A stretch of 44,586 nt of DNA. Origin: an uncultured Arenicella sp. (GTDB taxonomy: Bacteria; Pseudomonadota; Gammaproteobacteria; Arenicellales; Arenicellaceae). The stretch is taken from NCBI GenBank assembly GCA_937989675.1, contig CALKRK010000155.1, positions 1-44,586 of the forward strand, in the 5' to 3' direction. The notes under the pieces were generated by a model that did not search any database, was not told the DNA's origin, and saw only the letters and a list, made by a program, of their open reading frames with translations. The translations under genes and the position numbers were made by a program. Positions 26,954 through 36,048 of the stretch are shown piece by piece. Numbering within the stretch: position 1 is the stretch's first letter; each line of letters starts with the position of its first letter.

Positions 26954-28726
26954 TTAGTGATTATGTCTTGGTAGTTTGCTTGAAATACGACGATACTTAA
27001 TCGCCGACTTGATTACCGCACCGTCTGATAATTGACTTACAGAGTCACGATAGATTTCTTGCCAAGGTGTTTGTGAAGCTGGTACGTTGGGCAGCTCTTG
27101 CTTTTTACGCTTCTGCCAATCGGCGTCAGCTACTAGCGCATTGCATTGACCTTTGGTCAGGTCAATTCGTAGCACATCGCCATCTCTTAAAAACGCTAAG
27201 CTACCGCCCGCGGCACTCTCTGGTGACGCGTGTAAAATGGAAGGGCTATCTGATGTGCCGGACTGCCTTCCGTCGCCCAAGGTTGGTAGGCTTTCGACGC
27301 CGCGGTTTAACAAATAGTCTGGCGGTTGCATATTCACAACTTCCGCCGCACCCGGCCAGCCCAATGGGCCGCTGCCGCGTATAACCAGAATGCAGTCTTC
27401 GTCTATGTTTAGTTCGGGGGCGTTGATACGTGCGTGATAGTCCTCGGACCCTTCGAATACAACGGCGCGGGCTTCGAAAATTCCTTCCTCGCCTGGTTTT
27501 CGAAGATAACGCTGTACAAAATCGTCTGACATTACACTGGTCTTCATAATGGCGAAGTCGAATAAATTGCCAGAGAGGACAATAAAACCGGCGTTTTCTC
27601 TTAGGGGAGAAGCGTAAGGCCGAATAACCTCAGGGTCACGGCTTTGTCGCTGCGTAAGATTTTCGCGCATTGATTTACCGGTAACGGTTATAGCATCCGC
27701 AAGTAGTTCATCGGCATGTAGCAATTCCCACATGACTGCCGGCACGCCGCCACCACGATAAAAACGCTCGCCTAAGTATTTTCCTGAAGGTTGTAGATTC
27801 GCCAACAAAGGAATATTCATGCCGTGCTCAAACCAGTCTTCGGCAGTCAGCTCTACTCCAGCATGTTGTGCCATAGCCGACATGTGCGGTTGCGCGTTAG
27901 TCGAGCCTCCTATCGCTGATATCACTTTAATTGCATTGATAAATGCAGATTTAGTAAGAATTTTCGAAGGAGTTAAATCCTCATAGGCCATTTCAACAAT
28001 TCGTTGACCTGTGTAGTAGGCCATTTGGCCTCGCTCACGATACGGTGCAGGAATAGCAGCACATCCGGTTAGTGACATTCCGAGTGCTTCGGCAACTGAA
28101 TTCATGGTTAACGCTGTTCCCATGGTATTGCAATGGCCGGCTGATGGTGCAGATTCCATAGCTGCGTTTAAAAAACCATCGCGATCGATTTCTCCTTTAG
28201 CGTATCGCCGTCGTGACTGCCAAATGACGGTGCCGGACCCAACTAATTTCCCGTCATGCCAACCATCAAGCATCGGGCCACCCGATAAAACAATAGCTGG
28301 AATATCTACTGTAGATGCAGCCATCAAACCCGACGGGGTAGTTTTATCGCAACCGGTGGTGAGCACGACCGCATCAATTGGGTAGCCATATAGGGTCTCG
28401 ACCAAGCTAAGGTATGCTAGATTTCGATCCAGTGCTGCAGTCGGGCGTTTACAATTTTCAAAAATAGGGTGAGTAGGAAACTCAAGCGGAATGCCGCCAG
28501 CCGCGCGAATACCATCTTTGACTCGTTTAGCTAGCTCGATATGAATACGGTTACACGGAGTCAAGTCACTGCCGGTTTGTGCGATTCCAATGATTGGCTT
28601 ACCGGACCTCAGTTCCTCCGGCGTGGTGCCAAAGTTCATAAAGCGCTCTAGGTAAAGCGCGCAAAGATCTAAATGGTCTGGGTTATCAAACCAATCTTGA
28701 GAGCGAAACCGTCTTTTAGTTTTCAT
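26954..28726 (-). CDS. IlvD/Edd-family sugar-acid (xylonate/pentonate) dehydratase
   Basis: 590 residues. The three cysteines that hold the iron-sulphur cluster are C58 (LTPCN), C126 (TTGCDKTTPSG) and C199 (AGHCNTMG). The family includes dihydroxyacid, phosphogluconate, xylonate and arabinonate dehydratases; length and the neighbouring FAH and aldehyde dehydrogenase genes point to a pentonate. D-xylonate is the natural guess in a xylan locus, yielding 2-keto-3-deoxyxylonate, but L-arabinonate is equally possible. It is 15 bases from pgi upstream and 6 bases from the FAH gene downstream. Confidence 0.92.
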   Translation of the reverse strand: MKTKRRFRSQDWFDNPDHLDLCALYLERFMNFGTTPEELRSGKPIIGIAQTGSDLTPCNRIHIELAKRVKDGIRAAGGIPLEFPTHPIFENCKRPTAALDRNLAYLSLVETLYGYPIDAVVLTTGCDKTTPSGLMAASTVDIPAIVLSGGPMLDGWHDGKLVGSGTVIWQSRRRYAKGEIDRDGFLNAAMESAPSAGHCNTMGTALTMNSVAEALGMSLTGCAAIPAPYRERGQMAYYTGQRIVEMAYEDLTPSKILTKSAFINAIKVISAIGGSTNAQPHMSAMAQHAGVELTAEDWFEHGMNIPLLANLQPSGKYLGERFYRGGGVPAVMWELLHADELLADAITVTGKSMRENLTQRQSRDPEVIRPYASPLRENAGFIVLSGNLFDFAIMKTSVMSDDFVQRYLRKPGEEGIFEARAVVFEGSEDYHARINAPELNIDEDCILVIRGSGPLGWPGAAEVVNMQPPDYLLNRGVESLPTLGDGRQSGTSDSPSILHASPESAAGGSLAFLRDGDVLRIDLTKGQCNALVADADWQKRKKQELPNVPASQTPWQEIYRDSVSQLSDGAVIKSAIKYRRISSKLPRHNH

Positions 28727-28741
28727 TCAACCCGAATAGTT

Positions 28742-30322
28742 TTACATGTCTAACCTTTTTAACAAGGATCGAGTCGATGGATCGAATGAATCAGCAGCGT
28801 CCACGCCGGAGTTTAACTCCCTCGCAAGGCGTTTCCCTAGTTCAACGCCCATCTGATCGAAAGAGTTGATTGAACAGATTAAACCAAAGCTCAGTGTGCG
28901 GTTTTCGTAAAAGGCTAGTAGTTGCCCTAAAGTGCTGGGGGTCAGTTTCTTCAAAATAGTGACCGCAGAGGGGCGTTCACCACTAAAAATTTTAGAATTT
29001 AGACAGACCTCTGATTTATCGTCTTCACCCGAGAGCGCTCTAACTTCATCAAGTGTTTGCCCTTTAAGGAGTGCTGCTGCTTGAGCAAGGCCGTTGGCCA
29101 ATAGCTCACGATGGTGTGAACTATGGCCGTGATCAGGCTTTGCAACGAGAATAAATTCGGCTGGAATGATATGAGTTCCCTGATGCATCATTTGGAATAC
29201 CGAATGTTGAACGTCCGTACCTACTCCTCCCCAGACAGCGGGAGATGTTTTACCAACTATTGGTGAGCCATCGATAGTTCGATCCTTGCCATTACTCTCG
29301 GTTTCGAGTTGCTGCAAGTAGTCAACCAGTGAGCGCAGACGAAAATCATATGGGAATACCGCCCGACTTGAGACACCTAGATAATTTACATAGTAGTGGT
29401 CCAGAGCGGCTGAGATAAAACATGCATTCTTTGTAAGAGGTGCATTTCTGAAGTAGTTATCAACTTCTTCAGCACCGGACAAGAAATCTCTAAATGCTTG
29501 TTTACCCAGTTCCAAAATCACTGACATTGATACTGATGACCATACTGAATAACGGCCACCGACCCATGATGGAAACGGTACTATGTTATCCGCCGGAATC
29601 CCTTGAGCGCGCGCGGCCTTAGGCGCGGCAGTTACTGCAAAAAGCCTACTACTTGAGTCCTCATTATTCTGTGCTTCGAGCCAAGCTCTAACAGAATTCA
29701 TATTCATGAGAGTTTCTAAGGTTGTGAATGTTTTAGAAACAGCGATAACAAGAGTTGTTTTAGGGTCACAACTTTTAAGAATGTTATCGAGTGCGTGACC
29801 ATCTATGTTAGATAAGAAGTGGATTGTCGCGGAAGGGCCTGTGAAGTGCGCCTCCAAGGCCTCATCAAGCAATTTCGGCCCTAGGAAAGAACCGCCAATA
29901 CCGATATGGATAATGCTTTCAATTTTTGGGCTGGAGCAGTCGATCTTTTTCTTTAGTAGATCGTGAATAGATTCCAAATCGTTCTTCGCGGATTGCGCTT
30001 CTTTTAGCTGATTTGAGTTAACCTGAGGCGATTCATCGGCTCCGTTGTTTGATCTAAGCAGATGATGCAGTACCGCTCGGTCTTCAGAACTATTAACATT
30101 TTCGCCGCTGAAAAGTCGGTCTACGCAGCCACCGAAATCTCTTTGTAGATTATCGTCGGCATAAAAATCTACAAGTTCATGATCTACGTGTGTCTTGCTT
30201 AAATCGAAGGTGAGGTCAGCTACTTTAAAGGTAAAGTCGTCGACTCGGTTTCGATCTGAAAATTTGCGTTTGATGCCTTTCTCAAGGTCTTTGATCGCTT
30301 TTCGCTGGAGAATAGAATTCAT
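28742..30322 (-). CDS. pgi: Glucose-6-phosphate isomerase
   Basis: 526 residues, slightly shorter than E. coli Pgi (549). Characteristic stretches are IGIGGSFLGPKLL, VVIAVSKTFTTLET-like (TTLVIAVSKTFTTLET), VGGRYSVWSSVS and HQGTHIIPAEFI. It interconverts fructose-6-phosphate and glucose-6-phosphate. In this cluster it would take fructose-6-phosphate from transaldolase and transketolase towards glucose-6-phosphate. It is 54 bases after the transaldolase gene and 15 bases before the pentonate dehydratase, indicating one transcript. Whether the genome has another copy is unknown. Confidence 0.96.
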   Translation of the reverse strand: MNSILQRKAIKDLEKGIKRKFSDRNRVDDFTFKVADLTFDLSKTHVDHELVDFYADDNLQRDFGGCVDRLFSGENVNSSEDRAVLHHLLRSNNGADESPQVNSNQLKEAQSAKNDLESIHDLLKKKIDCSSPKIESIIHIGIGGSFLGPKLLDEALEAHFTGPSATIHFLSNIDGHALDNILKSCDPKTTLVIAVSKTFTTLETLMNMNSVRAWLEAQNNEDSSSRLFAVTAAPKAARAQGIPADNIVPFPSWVGGRYSVWSSVSMSVILELGKQAFRDFLSGAEEVDNYFRNAPLTKNACFISAALDHYYVNYLGVSSRAVFPYDFRLRSLVDYLQQLETESNGKDRTIDGSPIVGKTSPAVWGGVGTDVQHSVFQMMHQGTHIIPAEFILVAKPDHGHSSHHRELLANGLAQAAALLKGQTLDEVRALSGEDDKSEVCLNSKIFSGERPSAVTILKKLTPSTLGQLLAFYENRTLSFGLICSINSFDQMGVELGKRLARELNSGVDAADSFDPSTRSLLKRLDM

Positions 30323-30376
30323 TCTAACTAGGCTTACTTGGATAGCTTTATTTATGATTAAAGGAACAATGCCTAA

Positions 30377-31312
30377 CTATTTATGCATCATCTTCTTGAA
30401 AATGTTTTCAAGTTTCACTTGATCAGCAACAAAGTTGCGGATTCCCTCACCAAGTTTTTCGTGAGCCATTGCGTTTTCGTTCAGCTGGGATCTAAATTCA
30501 ATTTCAGATACCGGTGCAGGCTTTGCGATAACGTTAGCGCTAGGCGCAAGGTTTCTTTCCACTTTGTCAGTAGAGAGTTCCAATTGTTCTAAAAGGTTTG
30601 GGGAAACTGTGAGTTTATCGCAACCGGCGAGGCTCACGACTTGACCTGTATTCCTGAAACTTGCTCCCATTACAATCGTGGGGTAATCGTAGTTTTTATA
30701 GTACTCGTAGATTTCTTTAACAGATTGCACCCCAGGGTCTTCTTCTCCTTTGAAGGACGTATTAGGTTCTTGTGCAACATGCCAATCTAAAATTCGCCCA
30801 ACGAATGGCGATATCAGATATGCCTTTGCGTCGGCGCAAGCAATAGCTTGAGTTAAGCAAAATACCAACGTCAAATTACAGTTGATATTTTCTCGCTCGA
30901 GAATTTCCGCAGCCTTGATCCCTTCCCAGGTGGCCGCAATTTTTATCAAAATTCGCTCCGAACTAATACCCGCATCTTCGTACAAAGCTATTATTTTACG
31001 CGCTTTTGCCACAGTAGCATCTGTGTCAAAAGAAAGCCGAGCGTCGACCTCAGTGGAAATTCTGCCAGGAATAATTTCTAGTATTGAGCAGCCTATTTCA
31101 ACTGAAAATATATCCTGAGCTGCTTCCAAATTGTTGTTAGATTTTTCAATTGCGCTGGTTAAAGTAGGCGCTGCTGTTTCTTCACTCGCTACTTTGAGCA
31201 ATAGTGATGGATTGGTCGTGGCATCATTTGGTAAGAATTTTCCAATTGATACGATGTCTCCTGTGTCGGCGACAATGTCAGAAAATTGTTTTATCGATGT
31301 AAGTTGGTTCAT
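30377..31312 (-). CDS. tal: Transaldolase
   Basis: 311 residues, similar to TalB (317). The N-terminal TTNPSLL motif and the Schiff-base lysine K124 in ILIKIAATWEG identify a classical transaldolase, followed by NLTLVFCLTQA and ISPFVGRILDWH. It moves a three-carbon unit between sedoheptulose-7-phosphate and glyceraldehyde-3-phosphate. It is the first gene of the leftward operon, behind a structured ~260-base leader and an operator-like palindrome. Confidence 0.97.
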   Translation of the reverse strand: MNQLTSIKQFSDIVADTGDIVSIGKFLPNDATTNPSLLLKVASEETAAPTLTSAIEKSNNNLEAAQDIFSVEIGCSILEIIPGRISTEVDARLSFDTDATVAKARKIIALYEDAGISSERILIKIAATWEGIKAAEILERENINCNLTLVFCLTQAIACADAKAYLISPFVGRILDWHVAQEPNTSFKGEEDPGVQSVKEIYEYYKNYDYPTIVMGASFRNTGQVVSLAGCDKLTVSPNLLEQLELSTDKVERNLAPSANVIAKPAPVSEIEFRSQLNENAMAHEKLGEGIRNFVADQVKLENIFKKMMHK

Positions 31313-31456
31313 GTCTTTATGCCAGTAGCTAAGCGTATGTTTAGAGGTTTATGTATGGTCTTTCGAATGAGTCGCTTTTTGAGTCGGATGGCGGGCCATT
31401 TTTTATAAACAAATTCTTTTTTTGCCGAAAGCCACAGCGCTCGAATCATCAAAATA

Positions 31457-31535
31457 AAAGCTATCTCAGTAAAGTATTAAAGGGGCTTTTACTTTGAAAA
31501 GATCCACACCTTAGTATCAGTTTACTGAGATAGCT
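31457..31535 (-). terminator. Terminator-like structure in the leader of the transaldolase operon
   Basis: AGCTATCTCAGTAAA (31459-31473) and TTTACTGAGATAGCT (31521-31535) are exact reverse complements with a 47-base centre. On the minus strand the second arm is followed by TTTTATTTT, the polarity of an intrinsic terminator directed towards the transaldolase gene. The stem is rather AT-rich and the loop long. It may act as an attenuator or end a small RNA. Confidence 0.5.
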
Positions 31536-31540
31536 GAATA

Positions 31541-31563
31541 TTCCCCTCAAGGAGGAAGGGGAA
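31541..31563. other. Second stem-loop in the transaldolase leader
   Basis: TTCCCCT (31541-31547) pairs with AGGGGAA (31557-31563) around a 9-base loop CAAGGAGGA. It sits between palindrome F2 and the larger hairpin at 31459-31535, close to the expected 5' end of a leftward transcript. Confidence 0.45.
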
Positions 31564-31592
31564 CGGGCGATACAATAGCAGCCATTAGCTTA

Positions 31593-31611
31593 AATAGTCA
31601 ATAAGACTATA
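31593..31611. promoter_or_regulatory. Operator-like palindrome F2 (transaldolase operon)
   Basis: AATAGTCAA-T-AAGACTATA: the arms differ at one position, and the site follows the locus consensus except next to the centre. On the minus strand TTGACT (31602-31597) in it could serve as a -35 with TATTGT 18 bases downstream, which would start a leftward transcript near 31565. Confidence 0.65.
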
Positions 31612-31660
31612 ACATATTTTGAACCTTAGTCGGTAATCCAACGGAGAAGACAAAACTTTA

Positions 31661-31689
31661 TTGACGACAACATAAAACTTCTTTATAGT
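31661..31689 (+). promoter_or_regulatory. Sigma70-type promoter of the TonB receptor gene
   Basis: TTGACG (31661-31666) and TATAGT (31684-31689) are exactly 17 bases apart, each a 5/6 match to the consensus. The -10 is the left end of palindrome F, so a bound regulator would occlude it. The receptor start codon is about 100 bases downstream. Confidence 0.72.
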
Positions 31690-31702
31690 CATTATGACTA
31701 TC
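31684..31702. promoter_or_regulatory. Operator-like palindrome F (TonB receptor gene)
   Basis: TATAGTCAT-T-ATGACTATC, one mismatch between arms. It overlaps the predicted -10 of the receptor promoter. Confidence 0.8.
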
Positions 31703-31791
31703 AGTAATATATGCTGCGATGAACAGTAGTCGATAGTTGAGGCCGCAATACTTCCAGCGGGAGTGAGACTAATAATCAAAATAGGTTGTAA

Positions 31792-34700
31792 ATGATGAAG
31801 AATGAGAAGGGTGGTGAATATTCACCAGATTTGAGGAGATCTGTTGTGTCGCTATGTGTTCTAGCGGCATGCTCAGGCAATGCGTTTTCGCAAACCGAAG
31901 CGGAGCCAACGACAACTTCTAGCGAGCAAGTCAGCGAGCTAGAAGAGGTCATGGTAATTGGCACTAAAGTCAATATTATGCGCGCTCAGGATATTAAGCG
32001 TAACGCTGATACGGTAGTCGATGCAATTTCAGCGTCCGACATTAATTCCTTACCTGATAAAAGCGTGCTCGAAGCGATTCAGAGATTACCAGGGGTTTCG
32101 ATCGAAAGATTTGCGGCTGCTAATGATGCAGACCATTTTTCGGTTGAGGGTTCCGGAGTGGTTGTTCGAGGTTTGAGCCAAACAAGAAGCGAATTTAATG
32201 GGCGAGACGCTTTCGCTGCGAATAATGACAACGGACTAAGCTTCCAAGACATTCCTCCCGAGTTAGTTGGGGGAGTTCAACTCGTAAAAAATCAGACCGC
32301 TTCTTTAATTGAAGGTGGAATTTCGGGAAACATCAATATCATTACGCGTAAGCCCTTCGATAGTGATGAATCATTTGCGGCGTTCACTGCAAAAGCGAGT
32401 TATTCAGACGATATTGACGAGGTTACCCCTGCGCTGTCAGGTACTTACAGTACAAGATGGGAAAATGATGCAGGTGAGTGGGGTTTCCTAATTAACGCGT
32501 CGGCGGCGAATCTAAAGTCGCGTGCAGACGGCGTACAGCTCTATAATCATTATCAGCGTACTCCGAATACCGATACCGGCATCAATGGGATTAATAATCA
32601 GGTAGCGTTTGTTCCAAATGGCGCAAATATACGTCGCCAAGATTTTGATCGTGACCGAACAGGTGGCGCAATGAGCTTGCAGTGGAGAAGCCCAGATCAA
32701 GCGACTGAGGTTACTACTGAGTATCTTTATTCAGACTCACAAATAAATTGGGTTGAAAGGGCGCTGGAGTATCCCGACCAACCGTTTTCAGTGGGGCCTG
32801 GCCAAGGAACAGCATTAGCTCAGCCCTTCGATGGTGGATCATTTCAAATTGGTGAGAGCGGATTCTTCCAGTCAGGAATTCTTTCAAATGGTGCTGGTAA
32901 CGGTGGCGGTCGATATTTAACTTATACGCGAGACAATCGTGAAGAATCGACTATTCAAGATTTTTCGATTAACGTTAAGCATGACTTCAGTGATCGTCTT
33001 AGGATGGCCGCCGACCTTCAATATGTTGATGCTGAATTTCAGCAGCTCGATGTTACAGCGATGTTCAACTTTTTTTCCGAGTTGGCGGTTAATGCATCTC
33101 AGGATATTCCATCTTTACAGTTCTTAGGTCGAGGTGGTGATGCTTCGCGGCTTTTGGACCCTACTGAGTTCTATTTTCGTTCAGCGATGGACCATGGCGA
33201 AGATGATGAGGCTGAGAGTGTTGCAGCCGAGCTTGAATTCGAGTTCGATTTGGAAGGTGATTTCCTCGAAAGTGTTGAAACGGGTATTCGTATAGCAAGC
33301 CGAGAGAATACTATTCGAGAGTCGAATTACAACTGGGGAAGCGTTTCCGAATCATGGAACGGTGGCACAACAACAGCTGATAGGATTCAAGCCTCAGATC
33401 CTAGTCTAGTAGAGGAATTTAGCTTTGGTGAGTTTTCAAACGGCTCTCAACTAAATGGGGATCAACGTTTTATTTTTCCGGCGTTCAGCCTCGTCGATAT
33501 CGACAATTATGCGGACTACTTTTCTAGAATCGAGCCGTTTAAGAGTTCGGGTTCAAGTTGGTTTTCTTTAGGAAATAGACCGGGTGTTGTCGATGGTACT
33601 CTTTTCTTGCCAAGTGATATTTCGGTTTCTGAGCTAAAGAATCAAGCTGCATATGTTCAGTTTAACTTTGCCGGTGAACTCAATAATGGCAATAATCGGT
33701 TCTCTGGTAACGTTGGCCTGAGATACATTAACTACGATTGGGATTTGAATGGGTCTATTGGCTTACCGAACCCTATTTCTTCGAATCTACAGCAATTTAT
33801 TCCAGCAGAGGACATCGCATTTACTGCAAATGGGGGCGGCTTAGTAGAAAACACGGTAAAAGACTCTTTTTCAAAGGTGTTACCAAGTTTAAATATCAAG
33901 TACGAGTTTACCGAGAATATTATTGGTCGGTTTGCTTTCTCTCAAGCGGTGTCTATTCCTGATTTACGTGACAAACGCAATACGCTTGGTATAAGTCGCG
34001 AGCTTATTGTCGAGAACCTAGATCCAAATGATTCCTCTTCCCCTGTTATTGGCGCTAGAGTTAACGGATATTCTGCTGGAGGAGGTAACCCGACTCTGAA
34101 ACCAATCGAGTCGGATAACATCGATTTGACTCTCGAATGGTACTTTGCTGATACCGGATCCTTAACAGCGGCGTATTTCCGAAAAGACGCGGAAGGATTC
34201 TTCCGTTTTGGCCCAAGCACAATCCAGATTACTAACAACGATGTTACAAGAGACGTTCTTGTCAGCGGCCCGGTGAATGGAGAAGATGTCACTATCCAAG
34301 GTTTTGAGCTTGCATACACGCAGTTCTATGAAAATCTGCCGGCACCGTTTGATGGCTTAGGTCTGCAGGCGAACTATACGTACATTGATTCTGACGGGAG
34401 TTCTTCATCAGAGAACGCGCTAACTCCGGAAGGTCGTCAAGTATCAAACAATCTGGGTGTTTTTGACGGTCTGCCTACAGAAGGGCTGTCTGAGGACACT
34501 TTGAATTTGATACTTATGTACGAGAAAGGTCCTGTTTCTGCACGCGTAGCATATAACTATCGATCTGAGTATTTGTTGACGACGCGCGATGTGATTACGT
34601 TTGCACCTAATTTTTCTGGTTCTACCGAGCAAGTTGATGCGTCTTTTTCATACCAAATCAATGACAGTCTAAAAGTCGGTTTTGAAGCTAATAACTTGAC

Positions 34701-34812
34701 GAACGAAACTAACCGTTTGTTCTCAGTTGTAAACCAAGACCTATTGTTAGCACCACGATCATATTTTGTTAACGACCGTCGTTATTCGATCACGCTATCT
34801 GGAAGTTTCTAA
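31792..34812 (+). CDS. TonB-dependent outer-membrane receptor (xylo-oligosaccharide uptake)
   Basis: 1006 residues. A signal peptide (about 1-34) is followed by a possible TonB box (EEVMVIGT near 48-56), a plug domain with SLPDKSVLEAIQRLPGVSI and GVVVRGL, and a long beta-barrel ending in the terminal phenylalanine YSITLSGSF required for assembly. The RVNGYSAGGGNPTLKPIESDN region is typical of the Xanthomonas/Caulobacter-type carbohydrate receptors (TIGR01782-like). No SusD partner is present. With the surrounding GH10, GH43 and GH8 genes, the substrate is presumably a xylo-oligosaccharide, imported with TonB/ExbBD encoded elsewhere. It starts a cluster with the JmjC-like, GH10 and GH43 genes. 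ATG 31795 is an alternative start. Confidence 0.95.
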   Translation: MMKNEKGGEYSPDLRRSVVSLCVLAACSGNAFSQTEAEPTTTSSEQVSELEEVMVIGTKVNIMRAQDIKRNADTVVDAISASDINSLPDKSVLEAIQRLPGVSIERFAAANDADHFSVEGSGVVVRGLSQTRSEFNGRDAFAANNDNGLSFQDIPPELVGGVQLVKNQTASLIEGGISGNINIITRKPFDSDESFAAFTAKASYSDDIDEVTPALSGTYSTRWENDAGEWGFLINASAANLKSRADGVQLYNHYQRTPNTDTGINGINNQVAFVPNGANIRRQDFDRDRTGGAMSLQWRSPDQATEVTTEYLYSDSQINWVERALEYPDQPFSVGPGQGTALAQPFDGGSFQIGESGFFQSGILSNGAGNGGGRYLTYTRDNREESTIQDFSINVKHDFSDRLRMAADLQYVDAEFQQLDVTAMFNFFSELAVNASQDIPSLQFLGRGGDASRLLDPTEFYFRSAMDHGEDDEAESVAAELEFEFDLEGDFLESVETGIRIASRENTIRESNYNWGSVSESWNGGTTTADRIQASDPSLVEEFSFGEFSNGSQLNGDQRFIFPAFSLVDIDNYADYFSRIEPFKSSGSSWFSLGNRPGVVDGTLFLPSDISVSELKNQAAYVQFNFAGELNNGNNRFSGNVGLRYINYDWDLNGSIGLPNPISSNLQQFIPAEDIAFTANGGGLVENTVKDSFSKVLPSLNIKYEFTENIIGRFAFSQAVSIPDLRDKRNTLGISRELIVENLDPNDSSSPVIGARVNGYSAGGGNPTLKPIESDNIDLTLEWYFADTGSLTAAYFRKDAEGFFRFGPSTIQITNNDVTRDVLVSGPVNGEDVTIQGFELAYTQFYENLPAPFDGLGLQANYTYIDSDGSSSSENALTPEGRQVSNNLGVFDGLPTEGLSEDTLNLILMYEKGPVSARVAYNYRSEYLLTTRDVITFAPNFSGSTEQVDASFSYQINDSLKVGFEANNLTNETNRLFSVVNQDLLLAPRSYFVNDRRYSITLSGSF

Positions 34813-34845
34813 CATAAGTTAGTTTTCAAGTAGTTCGCCGTTAGG

Positions 34846-34880
34846 GCGGGGTGCCGAGGTTTTCAGTATCCCGCTCTTTC
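34846..34880 (+). terminator. Possible weak terminator after the TonB receptor gene
   Basis: GCGGG (34846-34850) can pair with CCCGC (34870-34874), followed by TCTTTCT. The stem is only five pairs and the loop is 19 bases, so it is a partial terminator at best. Reduced expression of downstream genes could follow. Confidence 0.3.
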
Positions 34881-34999
34881 TACTCTATTAGTTCGCCATG
34901 CTATGTTGTACGGACTGAATAAAAGAGTTATGGACTGCTTTGCATAGCAGTGAGCGTTTGTAACTGGTGTAAGCACTTTTACGTCAATGGAAGCCAGAA

Positions 35000-36028
35000 G
35001 TGAAAGTTGATATCAAAAAAATGAAGCAGATTGAGGAGATGATCAACGTTGATTTAACTCAATTTCTTCAGCATACCAATCTACAACATCAGCCTTTTGT
35101 AATGAGAGGGCTTGTTAAAGAATGGCCGATTGTACAAGCCGGATTAAAATCTGCACATTGCATGTTTGACTATTTAGGCACTCGAGCTAAACCAAGTAAT
35201 GTAGAACTATTTGCTGTCGATAAATCCCATAGCGGCGCGCTTAAGTACGATTCAAATTTAGAGGAAACGTCCTTTGTTTCTAAAAAGGTTGACTACTCTT
35301 TAGCATTAGCACGTTTGTTCGATGTGGATGGTATAGCGAATGATCAAGATTGGTACATGGGCTCAGTCGAAGCTAGAAAAATAGCCGAAGGTTTCACTGC
35401 CGATAATAGAATTGATTGGTTTCCAAAATCAATAGAGCCAAGATTTTGGTTAAGCAACAAAGTTCAAGTATCGGCGCACTATGATACCTCCGATAATTTG
35501 GCTTGTTGTGTATATGGTCGGCGTCGATTTATCTTGTTCCCCCCCGATCAAGTAGGCAATCTTTATATTGGCCCGATTGACCAAACGTTAGCAGGCAGAC
35601 CAGCTAGTTTGGTTGACTTCGCTGATGTTGACGAACAAAGGTATCCGCGTTTTTCAGAAGCGCTGGAGTCGGCTTCTTATGTTGATCTGTTTCCTGGCGA
35701 TGTTTTGTTCATCCCGAATTTATGGTGGCACCACGTATCCTCTTTAGAAAGCGTTAATTTGTTGGTTAATTATTGGTGGAGTGATGCTAATTTTGGAGGA
35801 GGACGAGCTTATAACTCGATGCTGCATAGTATGTTAACGATAAGCCAGTTACCCAGAGCACAAAGAGCGGCATGGAAAGCATTTTATGAGCATTATGTAT
35901 TCCGAACTCAAATTAACCCCGGTGACCACATACCTGAGTCTAAGCGTGGCGTTTTAGGGGAGATTACCCCTCAAATTTACGTGAAGATTGCTCAATATGT
36001 CGCCCGGTCCTTTAGAAAGAAAAACTAA
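35000..36028 (+). CDS. JmjC-like cupin_8 (2-oxoglutarate oxygenase-type) protein
   Basis: 342 residues from GTG 35000, preceded by GGAAG seven bases upstream (ATG 35021 is a later option). The fold is that of cupin_8 / JmjC-type proteins: HYDTSDNL gives the iron-binding H-x-D pair (H160, D162), GRRRFILFPPDQ follows, and LFIPNLWWHHVSS gives the third histidine (H244 or H245). These enzymes hydroxylate proteins or small molecules with Fe(II) and 2-oxoglutarate. Such genes recur beside TonB receptors and tryptophan-halogenase-like genes in Proteobacteria, but the substrate is unknown. It has no signal peptide and lies 187 bases after the receptor and 20 bases before the GH10 gene. Confidence 0.88.
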   Translation: MKVDIKKMKQIEEMINVDLTQFLQHTNLQHQPFVMRGLVKEWPIVQAGLKSAHCMFDYLGTRAKPSNVELFAVDKSHSGALKYDSNLEETSFVSKKVDYSLALARLFDVDGIANDQDWYMGSVEARKIAEGFTADNRIDWFPKSIEPRFWLSNKVQVSAHYDTSDNLACCVYGRRRFILFPPDQVGNLYIGPIDQTLAGRPASLVDFADVDEQRYPRFSEALESASYVDLFPGDVLFIPNLWWHHVSSLESVNLLVNYWWSDANFGGGRAYNSMLHSMLTISQLPRAQRAAWKAFYEHYVFRTQINPGDHIPESKRGVLGEITPQIYVKIAQYVARSFRKKN

Positions 36029-36048
36029 GCCACTTAGATTAAGTTGTT

